Shown: positions 47,404 through 56,655, numbered from the stretch's first letter. The stretch is 64,000 nt of DNA from Clostridium estertheticum (GCF_011065935.2 NZ_JAAMNH020000001.1:951001-1015000), one strand, 5' to 3'. Notes: generated by a model from the sequence alone, not told the origin. Translations and numbers: made by a program.

Positions 47404-47743
47404 AAAACTAATAATTATTTACACAAAAGTCTAATTATAGACTTTTGGATACCATTACCATGCGATTTTATTATATCACAAGTAAAAAAGTAAACAAAAT
47501 ATAAGTGTATTAAAAGGACTCCTAGATGCATATTTTTTGAAACTGAAATAAAGGTATCTTAATGATTGTCGTAAAATTGAAACTCACCTTTCTTTATTTT
47601 AGCAGGGCGTGTTAATTAAAAAATATTGAAAACATGGTTTAATTTTATTAAAGATTTGTATATTCTAAATCACGATAAATAAACATTGTATTAAAGACGT
47701 ACCAAAAGAGTACTAATATTTTACACAATTTGAGTATTTAAAT
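47404..47743. other. AT-rich region upstream of the TnpB element
   Basis: 340 bases without a gene. It must contain the left end of the element, but I cannot place it by eye. Confidence 0.4.
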
Positions 47744-49157
47744 TTGGAAAGGATACTTAATGTGGATATAATCGAAATAATTTATAAGAGAAGAGGTATA
47801 AGGAACTATATTTATTTTACAAATTTGTGCGAAAAGCCCACTCCTTCAGGTGTGGACAAATGCGATAAGAAAGAATTAAATAAGCTTTGCGCTCCATATT
47901 TTCATATTAAAAATGAAATGCTTAAAGAATTTAGGATAACTGAATATTCACTCCATCAAGATGTAAAATTAGTTCAACATGCATTCAAAGAAAATATAGA
48001 TAGTTTCACGGCTCAGAAGATTGCATCAAGAGTATGGGAAGCTTTAGAAACTAATATATTTGGTAAAGGCGCGGAGGTTCATTTTAAAGGCAGAAATAAC
48101 CCGCTAAATTCATTAGAAGGTAAGTCTAATAAGACTGGAATAAGATATGATATTGAAACAAATACTTTTAAATGGATAGGTTTAAAGCTTGAAACAATGC
48201 TTAATATAAATAACCAATATGAGATAGATGCGTTGAGGAATAAAATAAGTTTCTGTAGAGTTAAAAGAATATTTGTACTCGGGCGATATAAATATATGCT
48301 TCAAATAGTTTTAGACGGGGTAGCTCCTGTTAAGTTTAACAAGGAGACAGGAGAAATTAAAAATGATATAGGAAGTGGAACTTGCGGAATTGACATAGGT
48401 ACGCAAACAGTTGCTTTTATTTCTGATTATGATGTTAAGCTATACGAATTGGCTCCACATGTACAAAATATTGAAAATGAAAAACGTAGAATTCTAAGAT
48501 TTATGGATAGAAGTAAACGAACCACTAGTCCTAATAATTTTGATGGAAATGGAATGATTAAAAAAGGTGTTAAATTGGAATGGGAATATTCAAAGAAATA
48601 TGCCAAAGCTAAGAATAAACTTAAGGACCTATATAGGAAACAAAAGGATATAAGAATGCAAGATCACAATATAATGATCAATGAAATAGTGAGAAATTGT
48701 AGTGTAGTCTATGTTGAAGAAATGAATTTTAAATGTCTTCAAAAACGTGCTAAAAATACAACTATCAATGATAAAACTGGGAAAATCAACAAGAAAAAAA
48801 GATTCGGTAAATTATTAGCAAATAAAGCACCTAGTAAGTTTTTGGAAATATTAGAGAATAAGTTAAGAGCTAAAGGTGGAAAATACACTGAAATTAATAC
48901 AAAAAAAGTGAAAGCTTCGCAGTACAACCACCTAAATCAACAATATAATAAAAAGAAGTTATCTCAAAGGTGGAATTATTTTGAGTATAATGGACAACAA
49001 CTTAAAGTCCAGAGGGATATATATTCGGCATACTTAATTATTATGTAGTATACATCTTGATAATTGTAGTAAGGGTTTTAATAAGTTTTTAGAACTTCAT
49101 AATAAAGAAATTGAAAGATTGCAAGGATTAGATAATTTGAGTAGTATAGGGATTTAG
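47744..49157 (+). pseudogene. tnpB: TnpB-like RuvC nuclease/transposase gene, frameshifted near the 3' end
   Basis: The 434-residue frame carries RuvC-type acidic residues in CGIDIGTQTV (Asp near 216), VYVEEMNF (Glu near 324) and VQRDIYSAYL (Asp near 424). The zinc-finger cysteines normally found between the last two are absent. After LIIM the frame stops at 49048, but the next frame continues with CSKGFNKFLELHNKEIERLQ and NLSSIGI to a stop at 49157, a natural-looking C-terminus. One indel near 49045 explains this. The start is TTG at 47744 or GTG at 47762; the latter has GGAAAGGA upstream. Confidence 0.75.
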
Positions 49158-49318
49158 ATTTAAAAAAACGTCTTGAAACGGGCGTTATACTACCGCAAAG
49201 GTGGTTAATGAATTGCTTGGTAGTGAAATTCTTAGGGAAAATAATTAGTGTTAATATCATTTGTGATATCAAAGAAAGATATTTAGTACCTAAGAACCCC
49301 ATGCCTTTAGGCTTGCGA
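49158..49318 (+). ncRNA. Candidate omega-RNA scaffold and right end of the TnpB element
   Basis: Directly after the nuclease frame comes a sequence with several stems: ACTACC pairs with GGTAGT (near 49190-49222), then the GCCTTTAGGC hairpin close to the element end. TnpB guide RNAs overlap the gene's 3' end and run into the right flank in this way. Assignment is by position and folding only. Confidence 0.4.
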
Positions 49319-49691
49319 GTTTCAGATTAGAAATTACAACTTCACAATAATTTTTTAAGATATTATCTCCGAAACAGTCATCATCAAAATAAGTGCCGTC
49401 ATACAATTTAACTTTACTATTTACTATAGTTACCTTTTGAGAGATATTTTTTTTATCTTTTACTACGTGTTCATTTGGACTTATTTTAGTAGACTGTATA
49501 GAATTTGTATTATTTAAATTTGTTTGTTTTTTTTCATCAACGCTATTTTGCTCATTAGTAGCTTGTATTGGATTATCAATATCTTTTGAACCATCTTCTA
49601 AAGTTTGGGTTTCATTAGTAGATTGTATAGATTATTTGTAAAAGCTTTTTTTTACTTTTAATCCTTCCGAATCAGCAAACTCATATATCAA
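49319..49691 (-). pseudogene. Remnant of a secreted clostridial protein gene cut by the TnpB element
   Basis: The minus strand encodes a Thr/Asn/Gln-rich linker followed by VTIVNSKVKLYDGTYFDDDC and FGDNILKNYCEVVISNLK, a conserved-looking domain start. It then runs into the element's right end at about 49318. Upstream (near 49622-49626) the frame holds an in-frame TAA. The rest of the domain is missing. I recognise the stretch only as resembling surface or secreted proteins of clostridia. Confidence 0.5.
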
Positions 49692-50038
49692 ATGAGCGAA
49701 CAGTTATTTAATACAGAGAAGGATACTGTAAAAAGCAAACATTTATTAGTTCAGTCACATACATCTCATTCGGATACAAAATTAAAGGATTTTAAAATTA
49801 GGAAAGCAATATATATATAATTATGTTAAATATTTGAATATATATATTAATACGATGTATAATTGAATAAGTAAACAATTGTAATATATCTATGGAATTG
49901 CAACAAAGGCTAATTATAATTAAGTTTACTAGATTTAATATACAATAAGGGAAATGTGCTTTAAAATAACTTTTGTTATATTACAGTTAATTTCCCCTTA
50001 TTTCTATTTAAATACTTAAAATAGATGGGGGTGGGCTA
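49692..50038. other. Region upstream of the BcrA-like operon
   Basis: 347 AT-rich bases. A 42-codon frame (49692-49820) has no ribosome site and no known relatives. The promoter of the operon should lie in the last 150 bases. Confidence 0.4.
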
Positions 50039-50977
50039 ATGGACACTATACTTCAGGTTAATAATTTATACAAAAGCTTAAGTAAAAGAGAGATTATAAA
50101 AGGGATAAGTTTTCAGGTTAATAAAGGAGAGGTATTCGGCTTTCTAGGACCTAATGGAGCAGGGAAAACTACAACTATACGAATGATAGTTGGGCTTATT
50201 AAGCCTGATAAAGGGGAAGTTTTAATTAATGGATATGATGTACAGAAAGACTTTATAAAAGCCATGAAAAATTTAGGATGTATTGTTGAAAATCCGGAAA
50301 TGTATTTGGATTTAACAGGAAGAGAAAATTTAAAAATATTTGCAAGAATGTATGGGAATGTACCTAAGGAAAGAATAGAGGAAATTATAGAGCTCATCGG
50401 CCTTAAGGATAGGATTGATGACAAAGTACGAAAATATTCACTTGGTATGAGACAAAGACTTGGATTAGGTCAAGCTCTGCTTCCCAAACCAAGCTTACTT
50501 ATATTAGATGAGCCAACAAATGGATTAGACCCTGTAGGCATAGTTGAATTTAGAAAAATAATAAAAGATTTAGTAAGAGACAACGAAACAGCAGTTTTCA
50601 TATCCTCCCATATGCTGTCTGAAATAGAACAGCTCTGTGATAGAGTAGCTTTTATTAGCAATGGTGAGATTAAGTCAATTGAAAACGCTAGGGAATTAAA
50701 TAAAAAATGTAAATTCCAAAAGGTATCTTTAATAACTTCAGATAATATAAAATGCAAGGACATATTAAGTGATACTTACTACGTACATTCTATTAATGAT
50801 GTAGAAGGTAGGTTAATTTTAGAATGTGATGAGGATAGTTTTTCTAAAATTATTAATTTACTAGCTAGGAAAAATATTGATATAGAAGAAATAAACAAAG
50901 TCCATCAAAATTTAGAGGATAGGTTTATGGAGATAGTAGAAGGGGGTAGTGAATTTGCTGAATCTAGTAAAAAATGA
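50039..50977 (+). CDS. ABC transporter ATPase, BcrA type
   Basis: A 312-residue ATPase with Walker A GPNGAGKTT (about 38-46), signature YSLGMRQRLGLGQAL, Walker B LLILDEPTNGLD and switch His in SSHMLSE, followed by a C-terminal extension of about 90 residues. This is the BcrA/CcmA-like class that drives ABC-2 exporters, many of which give self-protection against bacitracin or lantibiotics. GGGGGTGGGC precedes the ATG. It overlaps the first permease gene by 29 bases. Confidence 0.94.
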   Translation: MDTILQVNNLYKSLSKREIIKGISFQVNKGEVFGFLGPNGAGKTTTIRMIVGLIKPDKGEVLINGYDVQKDFIKAMKNLGCIVENPEMYLDLTGRENLKIFARMYGNVPKERIEEIIELIGLKDRIDDKVRKYSLGMRQRLGLGQALLPKPSLLILDEPTNGLDPVGIVEFRKIIKDLVRDNETAVFISSHMLSEIEQLCDRVAFISNGEIKSIENARELNKKCKFQKVSLITSDNIKCKDILSDTYYVHSINDVEGRLILECDEDSFSKIINLLARKNIDIEEINKVHQNLEDRFMEIVEGGSEFAESSKK

Positions 50978-52148
50978 GATGATTAAGCTTATTCACAGTA
51001 AAAAATACGTTATATTTCTTTGTTCTATTATTTTCATTTTAATCTTTAAGGGATTTAATATTTATAACAGTGCTTTAAAATTTAAACCAGAAACTCGCAT
51101 AAAAGATAACCAACAGATACTTTTAGAACTTAAAACTAACCTTGCTGGAAAAACCCTTTCAAAAGAAAAGAAATCAAATTATGAGATGCAGATAAAAAGT
51201 TTAGAAGAAGAAAATAAGGTTTTGAAATATGAGATGGAGGCAACTAGTCCTGATTGGAAACTTAGCACACAAAAAAGAATACAAGCACTTAAAAAAAGCA
51301 AACAAGATCCATATATAGCATCAGATGGAAATAGACTAGAAGAGATAGATGCTCAAATTAAATATTACAATTATTATCTTGAAAACTCTATAGAAACTCC
51401 TAAAGCATATCAGGTCACTGCCCATAGGGATATTATAAAGATGCTTAGTTTTATGAATGTTATATTTTTGCCACTATTAATAACTTTTCTGTGTTCAGAC
51501 ATAATTTCAGGCGAGCATGCTAGCAATACAATAAAAATGTTATTAACCAAGCCGGTAAAAAGGACAAGTATATTTAATTCTAAATTTATTGGAGCAACAA
51601 TTGTATGCCTATCAACTATATGCATTTTAGAGATGATTACATTTCTAGTAATGGGGATAATGTTTAAGTTTGGTAACCCTCTTTATCCAACAATCATTGG
51701 AACTAGATATACTTTAGGTACTAGCGTCTTCACAGGAGATATTCAAGCAATAGCAATCCGTGGTACTTCTTATATTTTACCTGTATGGAAAGTATCAGTT
51801 ATTACAGCCTTGTATCAAATATTATATATAATGATTTGTGTTATTTTCTCCATGGCTATTTCAACTTTTTTTATAAGTAATATTTTATCATTAATAACTA
51901 GCGTTATACCAGTTGCATTTTTATCATTAATTACTTTTATGACACCTTTAGGATTTTTAAGTAAGGTCTATCCAATGTTGTTTACAACATTTAGTAACCC
52001 CTTGGATTTATTAACTGGTGACTTAGCTATGAAATTAAGTAACCCTTTAATAAATTTTAAAACTGGAATTTTTGTAATCATAGTTTGGGGTATTGTTTGT
52101 TATAGCTTATCATTAAAAAAATTTGCAGGGCGAGATGTTCTAGCATAG
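50949..52148 (+). CDS. ABC-2 type permease with coiled-coil outer loop, first paralogue
   Basis: A 399-residue permease. Membrane segment 1 (about 20-38) is followed by about 130 charged, helical residues (LEEENKVLKYEM and similar, likely coiled coil) and then five membrane segments. Around segment 2-3 stands SDIISGEHASNTIKMLLTKP, the conserved ABC-2 stretch, which recurs in the next gene. The GTG start has AAGG 5 bases upstream and lies inside the ATPase gene. The two permeases probably form a heterodimer. Confidence 0.88.
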   Translation: MNLLNLVKNEMIKLIHSKKYVIFLCSIIFILIFKGFNIYNSALKFKPETRIKDNQQILLELKTNLAGKTLSKEKKSNYEMQIKSLEEENKVLKYEMEATSPDWKLSTQKRIQALKKSKQDPYIASDGNRLEEIDAQIKYYNYYLENSIETPKAYQVTAHRDIIKMLSFMNVIFLPLLITFLCSDIISGEHASNTIKMLLTKPVKRTSIFNSKFIGATIVCLSTICILEMITFLVMGIMFKFGNPLYPTIIGTRYTLGTSVFTGDIQAIAIRGTSYILPVWKVSVITALYQILYIMICVIFSMAISTFFISNILSLITSVIPVAFLSLITFMTPLGFLSKVYPMLFTTFSNPLDLLTGDLAMKLSNPLINFKTGIFVIIVWGIVCYSLSLKKFAGRDVLA

Positions 52149-52156
52149 GGGGGGGG
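52148..52156 (+). repeat. G9 homopolymer in a ribosome binding site
   Basis: Nine G follow the first permease's TA (stop TAG) and form the ribosome site of the second permease, 7 bases before its ATG. Such a run is rare in this AT-rich DNA and slips easily during replication. Confidence 0.85.
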
Positions 52157-52163
52157 ATAAATC

Positions 52164-53411
52164 ATGGGGTTTTTAATTTCAAATGAACTAAAAAAACTTA
52201 TAAGTAGAAAAAGATTTACAGTTACACTTATAATGATATGTATATTAGGCGCATTAAATATTTTTGGAACTTATAAAAATACTAAAAAGGATAATATACA
52301 GTCTAAGATTGCTAGGGCAGAAAATAACGTAGAATATTATAATCAACAGAAAAAAACTGCAGAAGAAAATAAAGACAAAGATGGAATTAACCACTATAAA
52401 ATTCAAATGAAGGCAGCAAAAAGTGAGTTGGATAGTTTTAAAAAATATGCAGATAAGAGTACTAGCTGGAAAGAAAAACTTGAAACAGATATAGCATCTT
52501 CAGAAGAACTGAAAAGGGCACCAATGATCTCTTCCTCAGACACTGAAATAGAAAATCAAAACAAAAATATTCTTATAAAACAATATTACTTGAACAATAA
52601 TATAGAATATGATTACATGAAAACAAATCAGATTTTTAAAGTTTTTCCGATATTTTTTAATGGTGCCGGGCGCTTACTATTATTTGTTGTAATTGGACTT
52701 CTAGCTTCGGATATTGTTTCAGGAGAGAATAATTCAGCTACAATAAAAATGCTTTTAACAAAGCCTATATCAAGAGGTAAAATACTTTTTTCAAAGTTCA
52801 TAACAGCAATCATTACTGCTAATGTTATGGTAATAGTTACAGAAACAATTGGATTTGTAGTAATTGGATTGCTTGCAGGTTTTGGAAGTCCTAATACCCC
52901 CATCGCAGTGGGAACTATATATAAAATGGACTTAGGTCTTATTGGTAACAATGGGAAGTCTATATCTGCTATACTAGGAAGTAGCTACATACTTCCAGCT
53001 TGGAAGGTTATTATTAGTATAATAGTCCTTCAAGTCCTCACGATTTCAGCATGTATTGCTTTTTCCTTTCTTATATCTACTTTAATTAAAAATAGCGACG
53101 TTTCAACTGGAGTTTGTATTATAACAGTGTTTCTTACTATGGTTATAGCTATCAATGTTATGGCATTTGCCATACCAGGAGCTCCTACAATGACTAATAA
53201 AATTCTTCCATTTATATTTGCAAGCTACTATGATGTATCTTCTATATTTGCTTGCTACTATGATGTATCTTTTGTTCTTCAAGGGGATATGGCAGAAAGA
53301 ATAATCAATCCTATTGTAAATTTGCATTTTGCTCAGTTCATATCATTGGTATGGATTATTGGATGCTATAGCATTTCTCACATTGTTTTTGTTAGGAAAG
53401 ATGTCCTGTAG
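52164..53411 (+). CDS. ABC-2 type permease with coiled-coil outer loop, second paralogue
   Basis: A 415-residue paralogue of the upstream permease: same N-terminal segment, long helical charged loop (about 40-140), and SDIVSGENNSATIKMLLTKP before segment 3. Near the C-terminus a 10-residue unit is duplicated in tandem (IFASYYDVSS then IFACYYDVSF), just before the last segment. Divergence between the two permeases is substantial, so the gene duplication is old. It is expressed with the ATPase. Confidence 0.88.
   Translation: MGFLISNELKKLISRKRFTVTLIMICILGALNIFGTYKNTKKDNIQSKIARAENNVEYYNQQKKTAEENKDKDGINHYKIQMKAAKSELDSFKKYADKSTSWKEKLETDIASSEELKRAPMISSSDTEIENQNKNILIKQYYLNNNIEYDYMKTNQIFKVFPIFFNGAGRLLLFVVIGLLASDIVSGENNSATIKMLLTKPISRGKILFSKFITAIITANVMVIVTETIGFVVIGLLAGFGSPNTPIAVGTIYKMDLGLIGNNGKSISAILGSSYILPAWKVIISIIVLQVLTISACIAFSFLISTLIKNSDVSTGVCIITVFLTMVIAINVMAFAIPGAPTMTNKILPFIFASYYDVSSIFACYYDVSFVLQGDMAERIINPIVNLHFAQFISLVWIIGCYSISHIVFVRKDVL
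53214..53273 (+). repeat. 30-bp in-frame tandem duplication within the permease gene
   Basis: Units 53214-53243 and 53244-53273 differ at only three bases. They add 10 residues without breaking the frame, which points to a recent slippage or duplication. Confidence 0.9.
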
Positions 53412-53444
53412 GAATTTGTCCTGTGGTACGGAGCAGGTAACCTT

Positions 53445-53487
53445 AAATAGCCTTAAAATAAGAAAAGCTATGACCAATTAATACTGG
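53445..53487. repeat. 43-bp repeat shared with 18031-18073 (half terminator)
   Basis: It matches the copy near lemA with one difference but lacks the remaining right arm of that terminator. Unrelated coding-like sequence begins at the break. Confidence 0.85.
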
Positions 53488-53647
53488 AGGGTTTGTTGAA
53501 TATGAAAATGGAAGCAAATACTTTAGTTTAATTGATCCAAATAAAAGTTCGTATGTTTCAGTAACTGCATATGATAATACAAACGAGGTTACGTATATAT
53601 TAGGTGGAAAAACATATTATTGGTGTGAATCTTTATTAGGATTTTAA
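53474..53647 (+). pseudogene. C-terminal scrap of an unidentified protein gene
   Basis: Immediately after the half-terminator repeat the frame reads GFVEYENGSKYFSLIDPNKS, then SVTAYDNTNEVTYILGG and YYWCESLLGF before a stop. The text looks like real protein (beta-rich, secreted style) but has no start or ribosome site. I do not recognise the family. Confidence 0.4.
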
Positions 53648-53709
53648 ATTTGTAAATAGTTTTCCATGTTATAGTGTTATAAACAATAAATTTATAGGAG
53701 TATGAAGTT

Positions 53710-54207
53710 ATGAAAAAAAGACTTCCTTTAGTATTTATAGTAGTTCTATTGTTCCTATATATAATCTATTTTAATTCTAATACAGTAATGTATATTGGAA
53801 AGAGTAATGCTGTTTTGAAAAATCATAAATATAATTCACAAGCAGTATATATTATAAAATTTCAAGCACCTTTCACAAAGTTTGAACAGTATCAATTAAA
53901 TGAAAATGGTGAATTCATTGTACCAAGAGGCACTGAATTTATAGTATCATTAGATGCTAACGTTACTAGGCCACTTAAATGGAGACTAGATCAGATAAAA
54001 GATAATAAAATTCTAGAATATAAAAAAGATAATCTTATACAGCCTCATGATTTTAAGTTTACTTCTGAAAAGGGTTATTCCAGCAGGAGACAAAATTTTT
54101 TATTTAAAGCTCAATCTTTGGGTAGTGAGAAGCTTGTGTTCAAATATATGGATGTTGATAATTCAGAGGTAAACAGTATAATGATACTTAATATTAGGGT
54201 GGAATAG
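53710..54207 (+). CDS. Secreted chagasin-like (I42 family) cysteine-protease inhibitor homologue
   Basis: A 165-residue protein with an N-terminal membrane segment or signal (about 5-22) and a beta-sandwich domain. GEFIVPRGTEFIVSLDANVT (about 71-90) is followed by LKW, and the end RQNFLFKAQSLGSEKLVFKY then MILNIRVE matches the strand pattern of I42 inhibitors. The NPTTGY inhibitory loop is replaced by NVTRPLKW, and the RPW loop is not clear, so inhibitory activity is doubtful. GGAGTATGAAGTT precedes the ATG. It is followed by its own terminator. Confidence 0.6.
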   Translation: MKKRLPLVFIVVLLFLYIIYFNSNTVMYIGKSNAVLKNHKYNSQAVYIIKFQAPFTKFEQYQLNENGEFIVPRGTEFIVSLDANVTRPLKWRLDQIKDNKILEYKKDNLIQPHDFKFTSEKGYSSRRQNFLFKAQSLGSEKLVFKYMDVDNSEVNSIMILNIRVE

Positions 54208-54235
54208 TGGTTTTGATAATTCATATTTTAAGTGT

Positions 54236-54270
54236 AAACTCATGTTTTCTATTGAAGATATGAGTTTTTT
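54236..54270 (+). terminator. Rho-independent terminator
   Basis: AAACTCAT (54236-54243) pairs with ATGAGTTT (54260-54267), followed by a run of six T. It lies 29 bases after the inhibitor-like gene. Confidence 0.8.
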
Positions 54271-54439
54271 ATTATGTAAAGACAGAAGTCATGATTATTC
54301 TATGATTATCCAGTAAGTTACAACCATACTTTATTATAAGGTTGTAAATCTTTGAGGGTATTTCAAGATATTTGTAGAATAACCGTATAGTAGATAAAAT
54401 AGAATAGAATTGGTAAGGATGGCTCTATAAATGAAATGT

Positions 54440-54700
54440 TGGAACAGCAGGAGGACGGGAATGGATAAGGGCAAACAAGAAATTACACAAAATAAAATCA
54501 GTAGATATTTTCGGATTTACAATTTAGAATAAATATTTATAATAAAGCTAAGAAAGAAGCGGATGCGTATTTAGCAAGTATAATTGTTCATGGGTGAATA
54601 TCGATAAAATAATATGAAGAGCCGTATGCCTTAGTTGGGCACGTACGGAATCTGTGAGGGGGAAAGTTCAAGAGGGCTTTCCCTACTCGACTATCACAAG
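54440..54700 (+). mobile_element. Group II intron 3' remnant with domain V
   Basis: Bases 54619-54652 form a domain V hairpin: GAGCCGTATGCC opens with the catalytic AGC triad and pairs with GGGCACGTACGG, leaving the usual bulge. A following stem (GGGAAAG with CTTTCCC, 54660-54683) is a plausible domain VI ending near CTACTCGAC. Upstream, an ATG with GGAGG opens only 23 codons (54461-54532), so the reverse transcriptase gene is gone. No 5' intron end was found here. Confidence 0.7.
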
Positions 54701-54863
54701 TAACGTAGACTTTTTATATAGTCGTTAGTATGATTAGTTTCTAGAGGGGAAATAGTGTTCTTAATCTTATCATAACTTAAATAAATTATGAATTTTAGAG
54801 TATTTCAAATGAAGTATTAAAGTAAGAAATTTTTAATAGATTAATACTGTAATTTTTATTTTG

Positions 54864-54904
54864 TTACAATTTAGTCACCTAAAAATTGTTTAGACTGTTA
54901 TAAT
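54864..54904 (+). promoter_or_regulatory. Promoter of the two-component genes with a response-regulator site
   Basis: -10 TATAAT (54899-54904) has no good -35. In its place lies TTACAATTTAGTCAC (54864-54878), which recurs exactly, inverted, before the ABC operon at 56656-56670. A second TTTAGACT half-site follows at 54890-54897. This fits autoactivation by the regulator. Confidence 0.7.
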
Positions 54905-54935
54905 AATGTTAAATCTACTAAAGAGGTGATATAAC

Positions 54936-55613
54936 TTGAAAATTTTATTAGTTGAAGATGATAAAACAATTGCATCCGGCCTCGAATATTCTATGAAGCA
55001 GGAAGGTTTTACTATAATACTTTGCTACGATGTTTCCACTGCTAAAAGGGCTTTGAGAGAGACTGAAATTGATCTATGTTTATTTGATTTATCTCTGCCA
55101 GATGGAAGTGGCTACGATTTATGTAAGATAACTAGAGAAAAAGGAAATATACCAGTTATATTTTTAACTGCTTGTGATGATGAGGTCAACGTAGTAATGG
55201 GTCTTGATATGGGAGCAGATGATTATATAACTAAACCTTTCCGTATAAGAGAACTCATTTCCCGTATAAAATCTGTAATGCGTAGATATGGTAAGCACAG
55301 TAATTCGAAAAACATATTAGAATTAAATAATATTCGTATCAATACACTTAATGCAAAAGTTTATAAAAATGATAAGGAAATCACACTTACAGCACTTGAA
55401 TATCGTCTGTTACTGAGCTTTGCAAATAATCCAGGACAGGTTTTATCACGAAATCAGCTTTTAGAGGGGATATGGGACGTGGCAGGAGATTTTGTAAATG
55501 ATAATACGCTAACAGTTTACATAAAGAGAATAAGAGAAAAATTAGAAGACGACCCTCAAAAACCTAGAATTATAAAGACTGTAAGAGGAATGGGATATAA
55601 GGTTGGTGATTAG
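54936..55613 (+). CDS. OmpR-family response regulator
   Basis: A 225-residue regulator: acidic pair at 8-9, phospho-acceptor Asp51 (LFDLSLPDG), Thr in FLTACDD, Lys in YITKPFR. The winged helix contains LSRNQLLEGIWD and RGMGYKVG. It overlaps nothing; the kinase gene starts at the next base but one after its stop. An exact 15-base site shared by its own promoter and the following ABC operon suggests it controls both. Confidence 0.93.
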   Translation: MKILLVEDDKTIASGLEYSMKQEGFTIILCYDVSTAKRALRETEIDLCLFDLSLPDGSGYDLCKITREKGNIPVIFLTACDDEVNVVMGLDMGADDYITKPFRIRELISRIKSVMRRYGKHSNSKNILELNNIRINTLNAKVYKNDKEITLTALEYRLLLSFANNPGQVLSRNQLLEGIWDVAGDFVNDNTLTVYIKRIREKLEDDPQKPRIIKTVRGMGYKVGD

Positions 55614-55614
55614 T

Positions 55615-56616
55615 ATGCTTAGAAATAGAGAATTAAGGATATTTTTTATGAGTATGATTGGCATATCCACAGCAGCAGTATTTTATATTTTTATTCTGAA
55701 CGTCTTTGCAGGGCTCATGTCTTTGGTAGCTTTTTCTTTGCTGATTGTTTGTTGTTTTTTCTTTATTAAGAGGGAATATGGAGAGCTTGAAAGACTCTCA
55801 AGTTATTTAAGACGCATTTGTAATGGAGAATATTCCTTAGATATTAGAGATAATGTAGAGGGAGAGTTAAGCATACTTAAAAATGAGATTTATAAAGTAA
55901 CACTAATGCTTTCAAAACAAGGGGAGTTTCTTAAAAAGGAGAAAGTGCAGCTTGCTGATGCTATTTATGATATATCTCATCAACTGAAGACACCACTTAC
56001 ATCTATGCGGGTGATGGCAGATTTATTAAATGATAGTAATTTAAAGAAAGATAAGAGAATTGAATTTACTAAAAATATTGAGATACAGCTTGATCGTATG
56101 GAATGGCTTTTGACTTCTTTATTGAAGCTATCTAAAATAGATGCTGGAACGGTAAGCTTTAAAAAGGATAAAGTAACTGTATCTGAGCTAATCCGAAAAT
56201 CAGTAAAGCCTCTTCTTATTCCAATGGAGATTAAGGAACAAACATTAAATATAAAAGGTGATAGTGGTGTAAGTTTTATTGGGGATTTGAACTGGACTAC
56301 TGAAGCCTTGATTAATATAGTAAAGAATTGTGTAGAACACACTCCAAAAGGTGGAATAATTTCAATTTCCTTTAATGAAAATCCTCTATTTACAGAAGTA
56401 AAAATATCAGATAATGGGAGTGGAATAGAAAAAGAAGATTTGCCATACATTTTTAAGCGGTTTTACAGGGGGAGAAATGCAAGTGAAGAAAGTGTAGGTA
56501 TTGGGCTTGCTATGGCTAAGAGTATTATAGCAAGTCAAAATGGAGACATAAATGTAGTTAGTAAGAGAAATGAAGGGGCATGTTTTAATATAAAGTTTTA
56601 TAAGGTAACAGTATAG
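55615..56616 (+). CDS. Sensor histidine kinase
   Basis: A 333-residue kinase with two close membrane segments near the N-terminus (about 10-28 and 33-48) and no outer domain, so it likely senses through the membrane or its transporter. HisKA motif DISHQLKTPLTSMRV (His near 121), N box INIVKNCVEHTP, SDNGSGI and SVGIGLAMAKSI are present. The ATG at 55615 has GGTGAT upstream and follows the regulator's stop by one base. Confidence 0.92.
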   Translation: MLRNRELRIFFMSMIGISTAAVFYIFILNVFAGLMSLVAFSLLIVCCFFFIKREYGELERLSSYLRRICNGEYSLDIRDNVEGELSILKNEIYKVTLMLSKQGEFLKKEKVQLADAIYDISHQLKTPLTSMRVMADLLNDSNLKKDKRIEFTKNIEIQLDRMEWLLTSLLKLSKIDAGTVSFKKDKVTVSELIRKSVKPLLIPMEIKEQTLNIKGDSGVSFIGDLNWTTEALINIVKNCVEHTPKGGIISISFNENPLFTEVKISDNGSGIEKEDLPYIFKRFYRGRNASEESVGIGLAMAKSIIASQNGDINVVSKRNEGACFNIKFYKVTV

Positions 56617-56655
56617 GAGATTATATTTTTGAAACTCCTGTGATTATACTTGTAA

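Larger units (their letters stand above)
47744..49318 (+). mobile_element. IS200/IS605-group element carrying only a TnpB-type gene
   Basis: The span holds a TnpB-like nuclease gene and, after it, a structured non-coding stretch ending in a small hairpin (ATGCCTTTAGGC, near 49301-49312), like the right end of such elements. No TnpA gene is present, so movement would need TnpA from elsewhere. Flanking genes on both sides are fragments. The left limit is not determined. Confidence 0.6.

Noticed and set aside
49692..49820. 42-codon plus-strand frame before the BcrA-like operon
   Set aside because: It has no ribosome site and no recognisable motif; it is probably chance or a scrap.
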